Assembly (NCBI GenBank): GCA_947374865.1
Contig: CANCDR010000007.1
Span: 1-64,000 of the forward strand
Origin: Oxalobacteraceae bacterium
GTDB lineage: Bacteria > Pseudomonadota > Gammaproteobacteria > Burkholderiales > Burkholderiaceae_D
Length of the DNA: 64,000 nt
Reading direction: 5' to 3'
Shown: one piece after another, positions 1 to 10,700 of the stretch
How positions within the stretch are numbered: the first letter of the stretch is position 1
Layout: each line of letters starts with the position of its first letter
The notes under the pieces: model-generated
The model's database searches: none
What the model saw: only the letters and a program-made list of their open reading frames with translations
Told to the model about the DNA's origin: nothing
Program-made: the position numbers and the translations under genes

Positions 1-77
1 AGTTGGCCCCGCTTCCCGTTTCTGTCATCATTTTTTCGGGGACCCGAAGGGCAGCGATTTTGCGGTCGCCTTCTTTT

Positions 78-111
78 GCTTACTTTTCTTGGCGAAGCAA
101 GAAAAGTGAGC
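78..111. repeat. Strong hairpin in the recQ downstream region
   Basis: The arms at 78-90 (gcttacttttctt) and 99-111 (aagaaaagtgagc) pair over 13 positions with one G-T wobble, around an 8-nt loop at 91-98. The hairpin lies about 165 bp past the stop of the leftward recQ gene. From memory, similar 'CTTTTCTTGGCGAAGCAAGAAAAG' hairpins are scattered in many proteobacterial genomes, so this may be a dispersed REP-like unit or a transcript end. No clear T-run follows it on either strand. The structure is certain; its function is not. Confidence 0.6.
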
Positions 112-152
112 GGCTGCCGGGCCGCTCCCGGCTACTCTCCACGGAGTGGAAC

Positions 153-266
153 CCCACCCGCTTCACCGAAGAAAAAAAACCAACTTCAAAAAAGGAAAAA
201 TCCCACCCGCTTCACCGAAGAAAGAAACTAACTTAAAAAAGACAGCCCTCACTTCACCAAAGAAAA
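153..266. repeat. Degenerate tandem repeat, about 45-49 bp period
   Basis: The block cccacccgcttcaccgaag appears near 153-171 and again near 202-220. A decayed third copy (ccctcacttcaccaaag) lies at about 246-262. Each is followed by an A-rich run. The array fills the space between the hairpin at 78-111 and the recQ stop, and no convincing gene covers it. A short open frame on the plus strand crosses it but resembles no known protein. Confidence 0.55.
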
Positions 267-274
267 TTTATCTA

Positions 275-2101
275 TTATGAAAACTCACCAATTAAAGTAA
301 CAATCTCATCACCGTAAGTTTCCAACTTCTTCTCCCCTACCCCCGCAATACTCCGCATCTGCGCCAAAGACAATGGCCGCGCCTTCGCAATATCCCGCAT
401 CGTCGCATCATGAAAAATCACATACGCCGGTACATTATGCTTACGCGCCGTCTCCACCCGCCACCAGCGTAATTTATCAAATATCTGCTGCTCCAACTCC
501 GACAAGCCCGTCTCAACATAACCCTTAGTCTTGCTACCCGAACGAGAAACCTTCTGCTTCACCGGTTTCTCATATCTGCGCAACAGAATAGTCTGCTCCC
601 CACGCAAAATCGGCCGCGCAGCATCCGTCAGTTTCAAAGCGTTATACGCATCCGAATCAACCTGCACCAGTCCCAGTGCGATCACCTGCCGTAACACAGC
701 ACGCCACTCCGCCTCGCTACGATCGGCACCAATGCCAAAGGTGGATAGCTGTTCATGCCGCCACTGGCGGATTTTTTCTGTATCGATACCGCGCAAGACT
801 TCAATCACATGCACGGCACCAAAACGCTGATCTACACGGTAAATCGTCGACAGCAGTTTTTGCACCACCACGCTGCCGTCAAAAGATACCGGCGGACTCT
901 GACAGGTATCGCAATTGCCACAGGCCGCCGAAGTCTGACCAAAATAATCCAGCAGCCGTACGCGCCGGCATCCCAGGGTTTCGCATAAACCCAGCATCGC
1001 GTCCAGCTTTTGGCCTTGCACCCGCTTATAAGCCTCGTCAGCTTCCGACTCGTCGATCATGCGTCGCTGCTGCACCACATCCTGTAAGCCATACGACATC
1101 CATGCATTCGCCGGCTGACCATCCCGGCCTGCGCGGCCGGTTTCCTGGTAATAGCCTTCGATACTTTTAGGCAGATCAAGATGGGCGACAAAGCGCACAT
1201 CCGGCTTATCGATCCCCATGCCAAAGGCAATCGTGGCGACCATGACGATGCTGTCTTCACGCAAAAAGCGCGACTGATTTTTACTCCGGACCGCCAGCTC
1301 CATGCCGGCATGATAGGCCAGCGCGGCTACCCCATGTTCGTTCAGAAAAGCCGCCGTCTCTTCGACTTTTTTGCGTGATAAACAATAGACGATACCGGCA
1401 TCGCCCGCATGCTCACTTTCGATAAAGTCGAGCAGCTGTTTGCGGCCGTTGGCTTTTTCAACGATCTGATAACGTATGTTGGGCCGGTCGAACGACGACA
1501 CAAACATCTCGGCCGATTCGAGCTGCAAACGTTGTGCGATCTCAGCGCGGGTTTGCTGGTCGGCGGTCGCCGTTAGGGCAATCCGCGGCACGTCCGGAAA
1601 ACGTTCATGCAGAATCGACAGCTTGATATATTCGGGGCGGAAGTCATGTCCCCATTGCGATACACAATGCGCCTCATCGATGGCAAACAGCGCAATGTTG
1701 GAGGCCTCAAATAGCGCAAGACAACGTGGTGTGAGCAGCCGTTCCGGGGCCACATACACCAGATCGAGTTCACCGTTACGTACCATGCGTTCAATCCGCA
1801 TGGCCTCATCAAAACTCTGAGTCGAATTAAGAAAAGCGGCCCGCACACCGACTTCGGCGAGCGCGTCGACCTGATCCTGCATCAGCGCGATCAACGGCGA
1901 CACCACGACGCCAACGCCGTCGCGCAACATGGCAGGGATCTGATAGCACAGTGATTTTCCTGCGCCGGTCGGCATCAGTACCAGGGCATCGCCACCGCCG
2001 CTGACCAGATCGACGATCGCGGCTTGCTGACCGCGAAAAGCCGGATAGCCGAAGACCGTTTGCAAAAGATGCAGCGCCGTGCTGCCTGATGAATTACCCA
2101 T
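275..2101 (-). CDS. recQ: ATP-dependent DNA helicase RecQ
   Basis: This 608-residue 3'-5' superfamily 2 helicase unwinds DNA in recombination and fork repair. The Walker A motif PTGAGKS is at about 44-50 and the DEAH box at 142-145, followed by the RecQ-specific stretch [14 protein letters not shown]. The helicase C domain carries motif VI around [11 protein letters not shown] zinc-binding CGNCDTC lies in the RecQ-Ct region, and the last 80 residues resemble an HRDC domain. The length matches E. coli RecQ (about 610). The gene lies 51 bp downstream of uppP on the same strand, so the two may be cotranscribed. The start codon ATG at 2101 gives a normal family N-terminus. Confidence 0.96.
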   Translation of the reverse strand: MGNSSGSTALHLLQTVFGYPAFRGQQAAIVDLVSGGGDALVLMPTGAGKSLCYQIPAMLRDGVGVVVSPLIALMQDQVDALAEVGVRAAFLNSTQSFDEAMRIERMVRNGELDLVYVAPERLLTPRCLALFEASNIALFAIDEAHCVSQWGHDFRPEYIKLSILHERFPDVPRIALTATADQQTRAEIAQRLQLESAEMFVSSFDRPNIRYQIVEKANGRKQLLDFIESEHAGDAGIVYCLSRKKVEETAAFLNEHGVAALAYHAGMELAVRSKNQSRFLREDSIVMVATIAFGMGIDKPDVRFVAHLDLPKSIEGYYQETGRAGRDGQPANAWMSYGLQDVVQQRRMIDESEADEAYKRVQGQKLDAMLGLCETLGCRRVRLLDYFGQTSAACGNCDTCQSPPVSFDGSVVVQKLLSTIYRVDQRFGAVHVIEVLRGIDTEKIRQWRHEQLSTFGIGADRSEAEWRAVLRQVIALGLVQVDSDAYNALKLTDAARPILRGEQTILLRRYEKPVKQKVSRSGSKTKGYVETGLSELEQQIFDKLRWWRVETARKHNVPAYVIFHDATMRDIAKARPLSLAQMRSIAGVGEKKLETYGDEIVTLIGEFS

Positions 2102-2152
2102 GGCGATGCATTTTACGCAGGCTCCGGGACCTTGTGCGCGGACTTACATCAA

Positions 2153-2986
2153 TCAGTCTGCCCACACAACAAGTCCGGTAGTGGCACTCAGTAAGACGAG
2201 GCCGCCAAACACGATGCGATACCAGGCAAAGATCGTAAAGTCGTGGGTACTGATGTAGCGCAATAGCCACCGCACACACAGGAAGGCCGAGATAAACGCC
2301 GCGACAGTCCCGACGCTAAACATGGGCAGATCCGCCATCGACAGCAGTGCGCGTTCTTTGTACAACGAATAGACGGTAGCAGCGAGCAAGGTCGGGATGG
2401 CCAGAAAAAAGGAAAATTCCGTGGCCGCTTTACGTGAGAGTCCAAACAGCATGCCGCCAATAATGGTCGCGCCGGAACGACTGGTCCCGGGTATCAGCGC
2501 AAACGCCTGCGCGCAGCCAACTTTGAACGCATCCATGGGACCCATCTGATCGACCGTCGTGATGTGCGCAGTGTGCGGATTTTTTTTCGCCTGCCGCTCA
2601 ACCCATAGAATGATCAGCCCGCCGACGATGAAGGCAGTCGCGACCGGCACGGGCGAAAAAAGTAAGGCCTTGATTTTGCTATTAAACAGAAAGCCCAGCA
2701 GCGCTGCCGGCATGAATGCGATCAGCAAATTGAGCGCAAATTTTTGCGACGGCGGATCGCTGCGTAGTCCACGCAGGACGTCAATGATGCGGCGGCGATA
2801 TTCCCAGCACACGGCAAAAATAGCGCCGGCCTGGATCACGATTTCAAACACCTTGACCTTTTCACCGGTGAAGTGAATCAGGCTGCCGGTGAGGATCAGA
2901 TGTCCGGTCGAAGAAATCGGCAGGAATTCTGTCAGACCCTCGACGATGCCCATGATGAGTACTTGAATAAAAAGAGTGAAATCCAT
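2153..2986 (-). CDS. uppP: Undecaprenyl-diphosphatase UppP (BacA family)
   Basis: This integral membrane phosphatase of 277 residues regenerates undecaprenyl phosphate, the lipid carrier for peptidoglycan and O-antigen. Both family signatures are present: [15 protein letters not shown] at about 16-30 and PGTSRSGAT at 166-174. Several hydrophobic segments fill the rest. The length is typical of UppP (about 270). It is the first gene of a possible uppP-recQ unit and has 434 bp of gene-free DNA upstream. The carrier it recycles is also the expected substrate of the WecA-like transferase at 27553-28647 and of the Wzm/Wzt route in this window. Loss may raise bacitracin sensitivity, as known for the family. 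Confidence 0.96.
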   Translation of the reverse strand: MDFTLFIQVLIMGIVEGLTEFLPISSTGHLILTGSLIHFTGEKVKVFEIVIQAGAIFAVCWEYRRRIIDVLRGLRSDPPSQKFALNLLIAFMPAALLGFLFNSKIKALLFSPVPVATAFIVGGLIILWVERQAKKNPHTAHITTVDQMGPMDAFKVGCAQAFALIPGTSRSGATIIGGMLFGLSRKAATEFSFFLAIPTLLAATVYSLYKERALLSMADLPMFSVGTVAAFISAFLCVRWLLRYISTHDFTIFAWYRIVFGGLVLLSATTGLVVWAD

Positions 2987-3335
2987 GGGCCCGTTCTATC
3001 AAAAATAGCCATAAAAAGACCGCTAGTAAATCAGCAGCAGTCGGTAAAAGTGTGCGCGTAATGTATGCCAATGCGTGCCGAAGATTACCACGTCGAATGA
3101 AGGTTTTTTTCCACCACCCGCACTTTGGCCGACTTAAATTTTAAAATCATTTTTGCTGCACCACAAAAAAATCTTGTTTGCCCATTTTTACCATCACAAA
3201 GCCATTTTTTGTCTCTCATTCATTTCCCCTTCTGCACCCCATTAAATGCTGCATAGCGAGAATTTTTTCGCGATAAATGGGAGCAACACCCAGGAGACAA
3301 CCTGTCATTTAATGCAGAATTTATTAAAAAGATAA

Positions 3336-3364
3336 TTGACAAGCTAATAACACGGTTCTAACCT
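3336..3364 (+). promoter_or_regulatory. Candidate sigma-70 promoter of the secretion operon
   Basis: A perfect -35 box TTGACA lies at 3336-3341. After a 17-bp spacer comes TAACCT at 3359-3364, which matches the first two and last bases of TATAAT. The transcript would start near 3371, about 50 nt before the first ATG, and would carry the hairpin at 3374-3400 at its very 5' end. The -35 box is strong and the -10 box weak, so activation may be needed. Confidence 0.4.
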
Positions 3365-3373
3365 CGGGTCATC

Positions 3374-3400
3374 ATTATTCATTTGATAACAAAGAATAAT
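3374..3400. promoter_or_regulatory. AT-rich hairpin or operator in the secretion operon leader
   Basis: The arms attattc (3374-3380) and tttg (3382-3385) pair with caaa (3390-3393) and gaataat (3394-3400), leaving one bulged A at 3381 and a 4-nt loop. It ends 20 bp before the first start codon. It could be a dimeric regulator site or an RNA structure near the ribosome-binding site. Confidence 0.4.
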
Positions 3401-3420
3401 ACCGCGAATAGGACAACCCA

Positions 3421-5661
3421 ATGCATACCCACATCATCCGCAAAGAAGCCTTTTTCTGGACCCTGGAAGGTCTGTGCGGCTTGCATCGGAAACCGTTTTC
3501 GATGGCACTAGCGCAGCAGCAGTTTGTCGCGCCCTACACCGCCGATGCATTGCAACGCGCGGCACTGCATTACGGCTTTGACGCCAGCACGCACAAACGC
3601 GCAGTGAAAAAACTCAGCCAGGAACAGTTCCCGCTGTTGGTCTGGTGTGTAACCGAAGAAAAAAATACCCCCCAGATCGTGGATGCCCACATCCATGATG
3701 GAAAAACCGCTCATGCAGCGAATGCGAACGAAGTCATCAACGCCAGCCCAGCGTTCATTTTACAAGCCGACTTCGAGCGGGTGTTACTGATCACTCCCGG
3801 TGACACCGAACCGACCACCCTCCCCATCGACCAATTCGCCGCCGATTACCTTGGTCAGGGGATGCGCTTTACCCCGCAGGCTGAAGCTGGCGAAGATCCC
3901 GACACGGTGGCGCGCAAACAGCGCGTATTTGGCTTTCGTTGGTTCATCCCCGAACTGCTTAAACATCAAAAACTATGGCAGGAAGTTTTGCTGGCCTCGC
4001 TCGTCATCCAGCTGATCGCCCTGAGCACACCGCTGTTTACGCAAACGATTATCGACAAGGTCGTGGTGCATCATACGCAAAGCACCCTGCTCGTGATCGT
4101 CGCAGGCATGAGTCTATTCATACTGTTTTCGGCGGCCCTAACCTGGCTGCGTCAGTACCTGGTTCTGCATACAGGTAATCGGGTCGATGCGGTGTTGGGT
4201 GCGCACGTGGTCGAACATTTATTCCACCTACCACCACAGTACTTTCAGCATCGACCTACCGGTGTCATCGCCGCCCGCCTGCATGGGGTGGAGAGTATCC
4301 GCGAGTTTATTGCCAGCGCTGCCGTAACGCTGATCCTCGACTTGCCCTTCCTGCTGATTTTTGTCGCGATCATGTTCTATTACAGCGTCAGTCTGACCCT
4401 GATCGTGCTCGCGGTATTGTCACTGATCGTCGCTCTCAGCCTGTTCGTCGCGCCACTGTTTCAGACACGCTTACAGGAACAATTTCAGCTCGGTGCGCGT
4501 AATCAGGCCTTCCTGACCGAATATATCGTCGGACTGGAAACCGTTAAATCACTGCAGCTCGAACCGCAGCTCAATCGTCGCTACGGCGGCTACTTGGCCA
4601 GTTATCTGGCGGCCGGTTTTTCAACTCGTCAATTGGCCAATACCTATAACAGCAGCGCCAATCTGCTTGAACAAATTATGGGGCTGCTGATTCTGGCCAT
4701 CGGCGCCTATAGCGTCATGACACGGCCAGATTTCACGATCGGTATGTTGGTCGCGTTTCAGATGTATTCCGGTCGTCTGTCGCAGCCCATGTTACGGCTG
4801 GTCGGGCTATGGCAGCAATTTCAGCAAGCTAAATTATCGATCGACCGGCTGGGCGACATGATGAATGTAGCGCCCGAGACCTATTCGGTGCTGCCAGCCC
4901 GGTCTGCCGCGCAAACAGGACAGGTGACGATTGATCATCTGACGTTTAAATATGCCCGGGATTTACCTCCCGTCTATCAAAACCTCAGCCTCATCATTGC
5001 GCCGGGTCAGGTGGTCGGCATCATGGGACCTTCCGGCTGCGGTAAAAGTACCCTGGCCAAGCTGCTGCAGGGCTTTTATCAAGCCGAATCCGGTCGCATC
5101 AGTATTGATGGCAAAGATATCCGCTACCTGTCGGCCAACGAGCTGCGCAGTCACTTTGGTGTCGTGCCACAAGATACCGTGCTGTTCTCCGGCACGCTGT
5201 ATGAAAATCTGCAAATGGCCAGCCCGAATGCGCGCTTCGAGCAAATCACGGCGGCCTGCAAGATGGCCGAGATCCATCACGTGATTGAGGCACTGCCACA
5301 AGGCTACCAGACCCAGATCGGTGAGCGCGGTGTCGGCCTCTCGGGGGGCCAGAAGCAACGCATCGCGATCGCCCGCGCGCTCCTCAAACGACCCAGCATT
5401 CTTATTTTTGATGAAGCCACCAGCGCGCTCGATGGGCCAACGGCCGAGCAGTTTGCGCACACCATCAATAGCCTGCGCGGCAAAGTCACCATGATTTTTA
5501 TTACCCATGGACTGCCCAAAGGGCTGCAGGTCGACGCTATTTACCAGCTCGGGCCAGATGGTGCGCAGATTCTTGAGGGCGCGCCTGCCAATGCGCAAGG
5601 TGATACCGCCACCGCTGTCCATAGCGCTCGCCGTTCGTTCGGTATTGTCGCCAAGGAGTAA
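3421..5661 (+). CDS. hlyB: Type I secretion ABC transporter, HlyB-like
   Basis: This 746-residue inner-membrane ABC exporter would power secretion of the RTX protein encoded at the end of the operon. The N-terminal 150 residues align in position with the C39-like domain of HlyB and lack a recognisable catalytic Cys-His pair, so it should bind rather than cleave the substrate. The six-helix membrane domain spans about 170-470. The nucleotide-binding domain has Walker A GPSGCGKST at 536-544, the LSGGQ signature at 640-644, Walker B ILIFDE ending at 665, and the H-loop histidine at 696. The H-loop context HGLP differs from the common HRLS. It starts the operon and is followed after 3 bp by the HlyD-like gene. 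Confidence 0.93.
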   Translation: MHTHIIRKEAFFWTLEGLCGLHRKPFSMALAQQQFVAPYTADALQRAALHYGFDASTHKRAVKKLSQEQFPLLVWCVTEEKNTPQIVDAHIHDGKTAHAANANEVINASPAFILQADFERVLLITPGDTEPTTLPIDQFAADYLGQGMRFTPQAEAGEDPDTVARKQRVFGFRWFIPELLKHQKLWQEVLLASLVIQLIALSTPLFTQTIIDKVVVHHTQSTLLVIVAGMSLFILFSAALTWLRQYLVLHTGNRVDAVLGAHVVEHLFHLPPQYFQHRPTGVIAARLHGVESIREFIASAAVTLILDLPFLLIFVAIMFYYSVSLTLIVLAVLSLIVALSLFVAPLFQTRLQEQFQLGARNQAFLTEYIVGLETVKSLQLEPQLNRRYGGYLASYLAAGFSTRQLANTYNSSANLLEQIMGLLILAIGAYSVMTRPDFTIGMLVAFQMYSGRLSQPMLRLVGLWQQFQQAKLSIDRLGDMMNVAPETYSVLPARSAAQTGQVTIDHLTFKYARDLPPVYQNLSLIIAPGQVVGIMGPSGCGKSTLAKLLQGFYQAESGRISIDGKDIRYLSANELRSHFGVVPQDTVLFSGTLYENLQMASPNARFEQITAACKMAEIHHVIEALPQGYQTQIGERGVGLSGGQKQRIAIARALLKRPSILIFDEATSALDGPTAEQFAHTINSLRGKVTMIFITHGLPKGLQVDAIYQLGPDGAQILEGAPANAQGDTATAVHSARRSFGIVAKE

Positions 5662-5664
5662 GCC

Positions 5665-7083
5665 ATGAGTCATGACATGAATCAAGATAGTAAGCACACC
5701 CAAAAAAGCGCCGCTATCCTGCCGCTGCATCCGCCCAGCCGCTGGCATGATCCGCTTGGCCTGATTTGCACCGATGCCCCCAATAGCCATAGCCGAATTG
5801 TGCTCTGGTCGGTTGCTTTGCTGAGCTTGCTGCTGTTTGGCTGGGCGCTCATCGGCCAGCTTGATGTCATCATCAGCGCCGAAGGCAAGCTGACACCGCA
5901 AACCCTGATCAAAATAGTCCAACCAGCCGAAGCCGGCATTCTCAAAGCGCTGCTGGTCAAGGAGGGGGATCAGGTCAAGGCCGGGCAGGTACTCGCTCGC
6001 CTAGATACCACCTTGGCGCAGGCCGACAGTCAAGGACTGAGCAGCGATCTGCGACTGCAAAAGCTGGAAGAGCGTCGGATTCAGGCAGAACTGCAGCAGC
6101 AGCCTTTACGGAGCTTGCCAGGTGACGCACTCAGCGAGTTTGAACAAATTAAAAAACGCTTCGACGCAAATCGCAGCATGTTTGCCGACAGCGTAGCGCA
6201 AGAGCAGGCGATGTTCGTCAAGGCAGAGAATGATCTGCGGGGTGCGGCAGAAATTTTGCGCAAGCTCGAACAAAGCTTACCGAGTTATAAAAAAACGGCA
6301 GAGGCCTATCGCTCACTCAAAACAGAGGGCTTCATCGGCGATATCGCCGCGGATGAAAAAATCCGCGAAGCGCACGAAAAGGAACAAGATCTGGCCGCAC
6401 AAAAAGCCAGCGTGGCAGCGGCCCAGGCCAACCTCAGCGCGCAGCAAACCCGAATCCGTCAGCTGCAAAGTAGCCACGACAGTCAGCTGCAAAAAGAATT
6501 GGCCGAGGTACGCGCCAGGATCACGCAATTGCAGCCGAATTTACAAAAGTCACAGTACCGTGAAGGCCTCATGGAACTCGTCGCGCCACAGGACGGCATC
6601 ATCAAGGATCTTGCCACCAACACGCTGGGCGCCGTGCTGCAGCCCGGCGCAGTATTACTGACCCTGGTACCAAGTAACGAACTGCTCTATGCCGACGTCA
6701 ATATCAGCAATGCCGATGTGGGCTTCGTGCGCGAACAGCAGCCGGTGCGCATTAAGCTCACCGCTTATCCGTTCCAGAAGTACGGCATGCTCAAAGGCGA
6801 GGTGATTCACATCAGCGCCGATGCCAGCGAGCTGGGAAAGGCGAATCCGCCCCCTGCTACGACGAGCAATAACGAGTCTTCCTCACCCATAGATGCAAGC
6901 AGCACCTACAAAGCGCGTATTGCCCTCAACAGTCAAACCTTACGCAATCCGCAAGGCAGCGACCTGCATCTGTCCCCGGGTATGCACATCATTGCCGAGA
7001 TCAATCAGGGACAACGCAGTGTGATCGACTATCTGCTTTCACCGCTGCAGAAGGTGGTGCAAGAAGCCGGCCGGGAACGCTGA
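5665..7083 (+). CDS. hlyD: HlyD-family periplasmic adaptor of the type I secretion system
   Basis: This 472-residue membrane fusion protein would link the ABC transporter to outer-membrane TolC. A short cytoplasmic segment is followed by one membrane helix at about 45-64. Next come a lipoyl half (GILKALLVKEGDQVKAGQVL at about 91-110) and a long alpha-helical hairpin rich in Gln, Leu and Ala at about 120-300. The second lipoyl half and beta-barrel are marked by LVAPQDGIIKDL. The length matches E. coli HlyD (478). A Shine-Dalgarno AAGGAG inside the end of the upstream gene supports the start. No tolC gene lies inside the operon, but one lies about 9 kb downstream at 16011. Confidence 0.93.
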   Translation: MSHDMNQDSKHTQKSAAILPLHPPSRWHDPLGLICTDAPNSHSRIVLWSVALLSLLLFGWALIGQLDVIISAEGKLTPQTLIKIVQPAEAGILKALLVKEGDQVKAGQVLARLDTTLAQADSQGLSSDLRLQKLEERRIQAELQQQPLRSLPGDALSEFEQIKKRFDANRSMFADSVAQEQAMFVKAENDLRGAAEILRKLEQSLPSYKKTAEAYRSLKTEGFIGDIAADEKIREAHEKEQDLAAQKASVAAAQANLSAQQTRIRQLQSSHDSQLQKELAEVRARITQLQPNLQKSQYREGLMELVAPQDGIIKDLATNTLGAVLQPGAVLLTLVPSNELLYADVNISNADVGFVREQQPVRIKLTAYPFQKYGMLKGEVIHISADASELGKANPPPATTSNNESSSPIDASSTYKARIALNSQTLRNPQGSDLHLSPGMHIIAEINQGQRSVIDYLLSPLQKVVQEAGRER

Positions 7084-7146
7084 ATAAAACACCGCATGCG
7101 CACGATAAACCGTAATCAACCCAAGCAAAGACAAGGAAGAGACCGC

Positions 7147-7719
7147 ATGAACGCTACCGCCACATCCGCACCAACGAACACCGCCGCATCCGCCGTGCCC
7201 GACCGCTTTGATCAGCTTGGTAAGCTTAGCTGGCTATGGATGAATTCCCCGCTCCACCATAGCTGGTCAATGGACTTGGCCGCCAAATTTTTATTACCCG
7301 CTATCGAACACCAACAAATTCACATTGAAGAACGGGATGGCATGCCGGTGGCATTTTGCAGCTGGGCCTGGCTCAGCGCCGATGCAGAAATGCGTTACCT
7401 GCTCGACGCCACCGATGTTCGCTTAGCCGACTGGCAAAGCGGTGATCGCTTATGGTTCATGGATTGGTTAGCGCCCTTTGGTGGACGGGATTCATGGAAT
7501 CTGGTGCGCGCCATGAAGACACGCTTTCCTGATCAGGTGGGGCGATCGCTGCACGTCAAAGTGGGCGAAACCACCGCCCATGTTGCTGAATTTCGAGGCC
7601 GCAATGTCAACGCGGCACAAGCGCAAGAAAAACTGCGCGCGTATCACACGGAATTTTTTCACGCCATGCAAGCGCTGCAGACGTCAACGATACAGCAGCG
7701 CCGCGTGCGCTTTCAATAA
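7147..7719 (+). CDS. hlyC: RTX toxin-activating lysine acyltransferase, HlyC-like
   Basis: HlyC-type enzymes move a fatty acyl chain from acyl-ACP onto internal lysines of a pro-toxin in the cytoplasm. The protein reads closely along HlyC: LSWLWMNSPLHHSW holds His37, matching catalytic His23 of HlyC, and WFMDWLAPFGG holds Asp106, matching Asp92. The stretches AFCSWAWLS and FPDQ are also family-like. An upstream in-frame ATG at 7096 would add 17 basic residues. The ATG at 7147 is preferred because AAGGAAGA sits just before it; this gives 190 residues. About 20 residues precede the conserved core, more than in HlyC (170). It lies directly before the RTX gene, its likely substrate. Confidence 0.93.
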   Translation: MNATATSAPTNTAASAVPDRFDQLGKLSWLWMNSPLHHSWSMDLAAKFLLPAIEHQQIHIEERDGMPVAFCSWAWLSADAEMRYLLDATDVRLADWQSGDRLWFMDWLAPFGGRDSWNLVRAMKTRFPDQVGRSLHVKVGETTAHVAEFRGRNVNAAQAQEKLRAYHTEFFHAMQALQTSTIQQRRVRFQ

Positions 7720-7739
7720 CGCATTCAAGGACAACGATC

Positions 7740-10700
7740 ATGCCGACCACCTCCAGCCCTGTTACAGATCCGAATTCGCAAGCGTTCAAGGATCTTGATT
7801 TGGAACGTAAAGAATTAGATCAAAAAATCGCCGAACAAAACAAGGCTATCAACGATCAATTGGACCTCTATAAAAAAATTAAAGATCCGCAAAACGCCTA
7901 CCAACGTTATCTGGTCAGTGACCGGATGTTAAAAGCCTATCAACGCACCACCGTGTTGAAAAATCAATGGATGCTGAATCTACTGCAACCAAATTACCCT
8001 GCTAATACGTATGGCGAATTAGGAGAATATGCCTTTCTTGCTTATGACAAAGCAACGTTGATGATGTCACAGCAATTTTTGGCATCGACAGCCCTGCAAG
8101 GCATTACTGGCGCCTTAAGCAGCAGTAATTTTTATTCAACTGATCCAGAAAAGAAATTGTTGGCGAATTGGACGCTAGAAAGAAGTATCGCCGCCGCCGC
8201 AGTCCATACCGTAGGTTTTTTGGCCAACGCGGTCCGTTGGAGTGCTAACGACACAGCAGATTTAATCGATATCTATGAATTAGGCGACATAAATCGGCAG
8301 GGATTTGACCTCCAAGAGGAATTGGAACTCAGTGAGGAATTTAGAGATGCCCGAGAACGGATTACCGGCCGAAAAAATATTCGTGGAAACATTCAAGCCG
8401 GTATGCACTTTATTTTGGCCGCTAACGCATTCGTCAACATGGGTGTGATCATCTCGCATATCCCTGCCTCTTCTTCAACAATGACGAACGACGATGTGCA
8501 AAAACGCCTAGAACTCATCTTACAGGCAACCGCATTGGCATGCAGTGGCACCACCAATTTTGTTTATAGCCTTGGAGCGGTAGACCTCGCAAGAAAAAAA
8601 TCGTGGTCCGCCGCAGGATCCATTATTGGCGCATTGAATGGCCTCGCAAATATGGCAATGCTGATTCCAACAATCAGCAATCCTGATAATCCCGAGGGAT
8701 TAAAAATCGCAGCTGGGGTCCAAATGGGCACCGAAGCATTGAGTGGGGGTCTGCAGGTCCTATCCAATATGAAATTGGCGATGAATTTAGCGCAGGGTGA
8801 AGAACTGGCTGTGGCTGGAAGAATACCTGGTATAGGCATTGCCGTCGCCGCGATCGCAGTGGCAGTTTCGCCGCTCGAAATCTATGGATTGATCGAACAA
8901 AACAACTATGCCGACGCCCTTCTGGACGCCGGTAAAAATGAAGAAGGTTATGGTGGCGACACTTTACTCGGCGAATTTTATAAGGATAAAACCGATGCCA
9001 ATGCGGGCTTTGTCGGTGCAAACTTTGCTGTGTCTGTGGTCGGCGCAGCAGTTTCCTACGCATGTATGGTCGGCGGCATTACTGCCATCGTTGGTGTTGG
9101 CTTACAGCTGCTATGTTCCGGCATCAGTGCAATTCTTAAAGGTATAGAACAAGAAGTCATCGAACGTATTGCCAGAGATTATGCGCAAGAAATCATCAAT
9201 TTCCCTGGCGGTGCACACGCTTATTTCGAGAATAATTTATCGATGCAATATGGGCAAATCAAGAAGGATGTCGATACGCAGAAATATCTGCAGAATTTGC
9301 AAACCACTAACGGTGTTGACAGTGTTGTTGCGATCACGACCCTCACCTCAACCAAGACGGCGCTCGATCTGGCAGCAACGACCAAGTTGGCGGATCAAAT
9401 GGCCACAGCAAATGCTTACGTCGATCGCTTCATCGCCGGCGAAGTTGAGGCTGATGCAAAGCTGACGCTAGACCCATCGACAGGTAATTTGAACGTTCCC
9501 AGCCAGGGAAAAAAATCACAATATATTACTTTTCTTACGCCCTTGATGGCACCAGGCGATGAGACGCGCAAGACGGTCGAAAGTGGGAAAAATCAATATG
9601 CAACGACCCTGGACATTATTTCTAAAGGCGTCTGGACTATACAAGCCAGCGGAGACGGCAATACGACCCTAGATGTTCGAAACGTCGTCTCCAAACTGTT
9701 TGTGCCTTCGACGACGGCTACCCCCCCAGTGGTCGACACGGCGCACTTAAGCTTGAATGCGTCAGAGCCCAGAGTACTGAAAGCGGCGCAGCCTGCCGTT
9801 CCCGCGCATATTCAAGACATTGACCTGAAAATTACGACTGGTGAGGGCGACGATACTGTCATCGCCGGCGCATCCAAGACCACCTTTGACGGCGGTGGCG
9901 GCATCAATACGATGAATTATGACGCTTTGCCTGAGAATGCGTGGATTACTGTCGGTCCAAATCCAAACTGCAATGACGAACAAATTGTTACCAAACACAT
10001 GGGTACTGCTGAAGTTTATGCAGAAGTCACGGACACCAACACCACGCAAACAGGGAAAAGAACCGATACGGTGCAATATCGGGAAATGGCACTCAAGTCA
10101 CTTGCTGTTGGGGACGTTACCGACACCTTAATCCATGTGACCTACGTCATCGGATCGAGAGGCAATGACCGCTTCAAGGGCGGTGTCGGTGCCGATTTCT
10201 TTGTGGGTGGCGACGGCAACGACTTGCTTGAAGGTGGTGAAGGCAACGATTTTTTATCCGGCGGCAAAGGCGGCGATACACTTGACGGTGGCAGCGGTCA
10301 GGATTATGCCGACTATAGCGATGCCCCCGGAGGCTTGGGAGTGCGTGTCGTCTTGGAAGAAATGCCAGGTCGTGGCATTGGTTATGCATGGGATAACTTT
10401 ACACCTGACGCCATGACATCCAGCACCTCCATCGTCAACAGCATCATGAATAGTGGGCTGCTGCATAAGGACACCTTGATCAGCATCGAAAATGTTCGTG
10501 GCACGAATTTTTCTGATCTTTTACAAGGTAGCACTGCTGATAATGTCCTCATCGGTATGGGTGGCAACGACAGCATGAGCGGCTTAGACGGCGACGATCT
10601 GCTCCAGGGCGGAGAGGGTAACGATAGCCTGGATGGTGGCAACGGCAGTGATTTCCTCGATGGTGGCAGCGGGAACGATACGCTGATTGGTGGCAGCGGT

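Larger units (their letters stand above)
2987..3420. other. Gene-free, AT-rich divergent regulatory region
   Basis: This 434-bp region separates leftward uppP from the rightward type I secretion operon. No plausible gene is seen. It holds long A/T runs, an inverted pair attaaatg (3241-3248) and catttaat (3305-3312), a promoter-like pair at 3336-3364, and an AT-rich hairpin at 3374-3400. The base composition, richer in A/T than neighbouring coding DNA, would suit binding by an H-NS-like silencer; that is inference. Confidence 0.6.

Noticed and set aside
3421-3870. Active C39 peptidase domain in the HlyB-like transporter
   Set aside because: A Cys occurs near residue 19, but not in a DCG-type catalytic setting; the substrate also has no double-glycine leader.
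4963-5922. 319-residue open frame antisense to the HlyB/HlyD-like genes
   Set aside because: It lies fully opposite two clear family genes, shows no domain, and is explained by codon bias of the sense strand.
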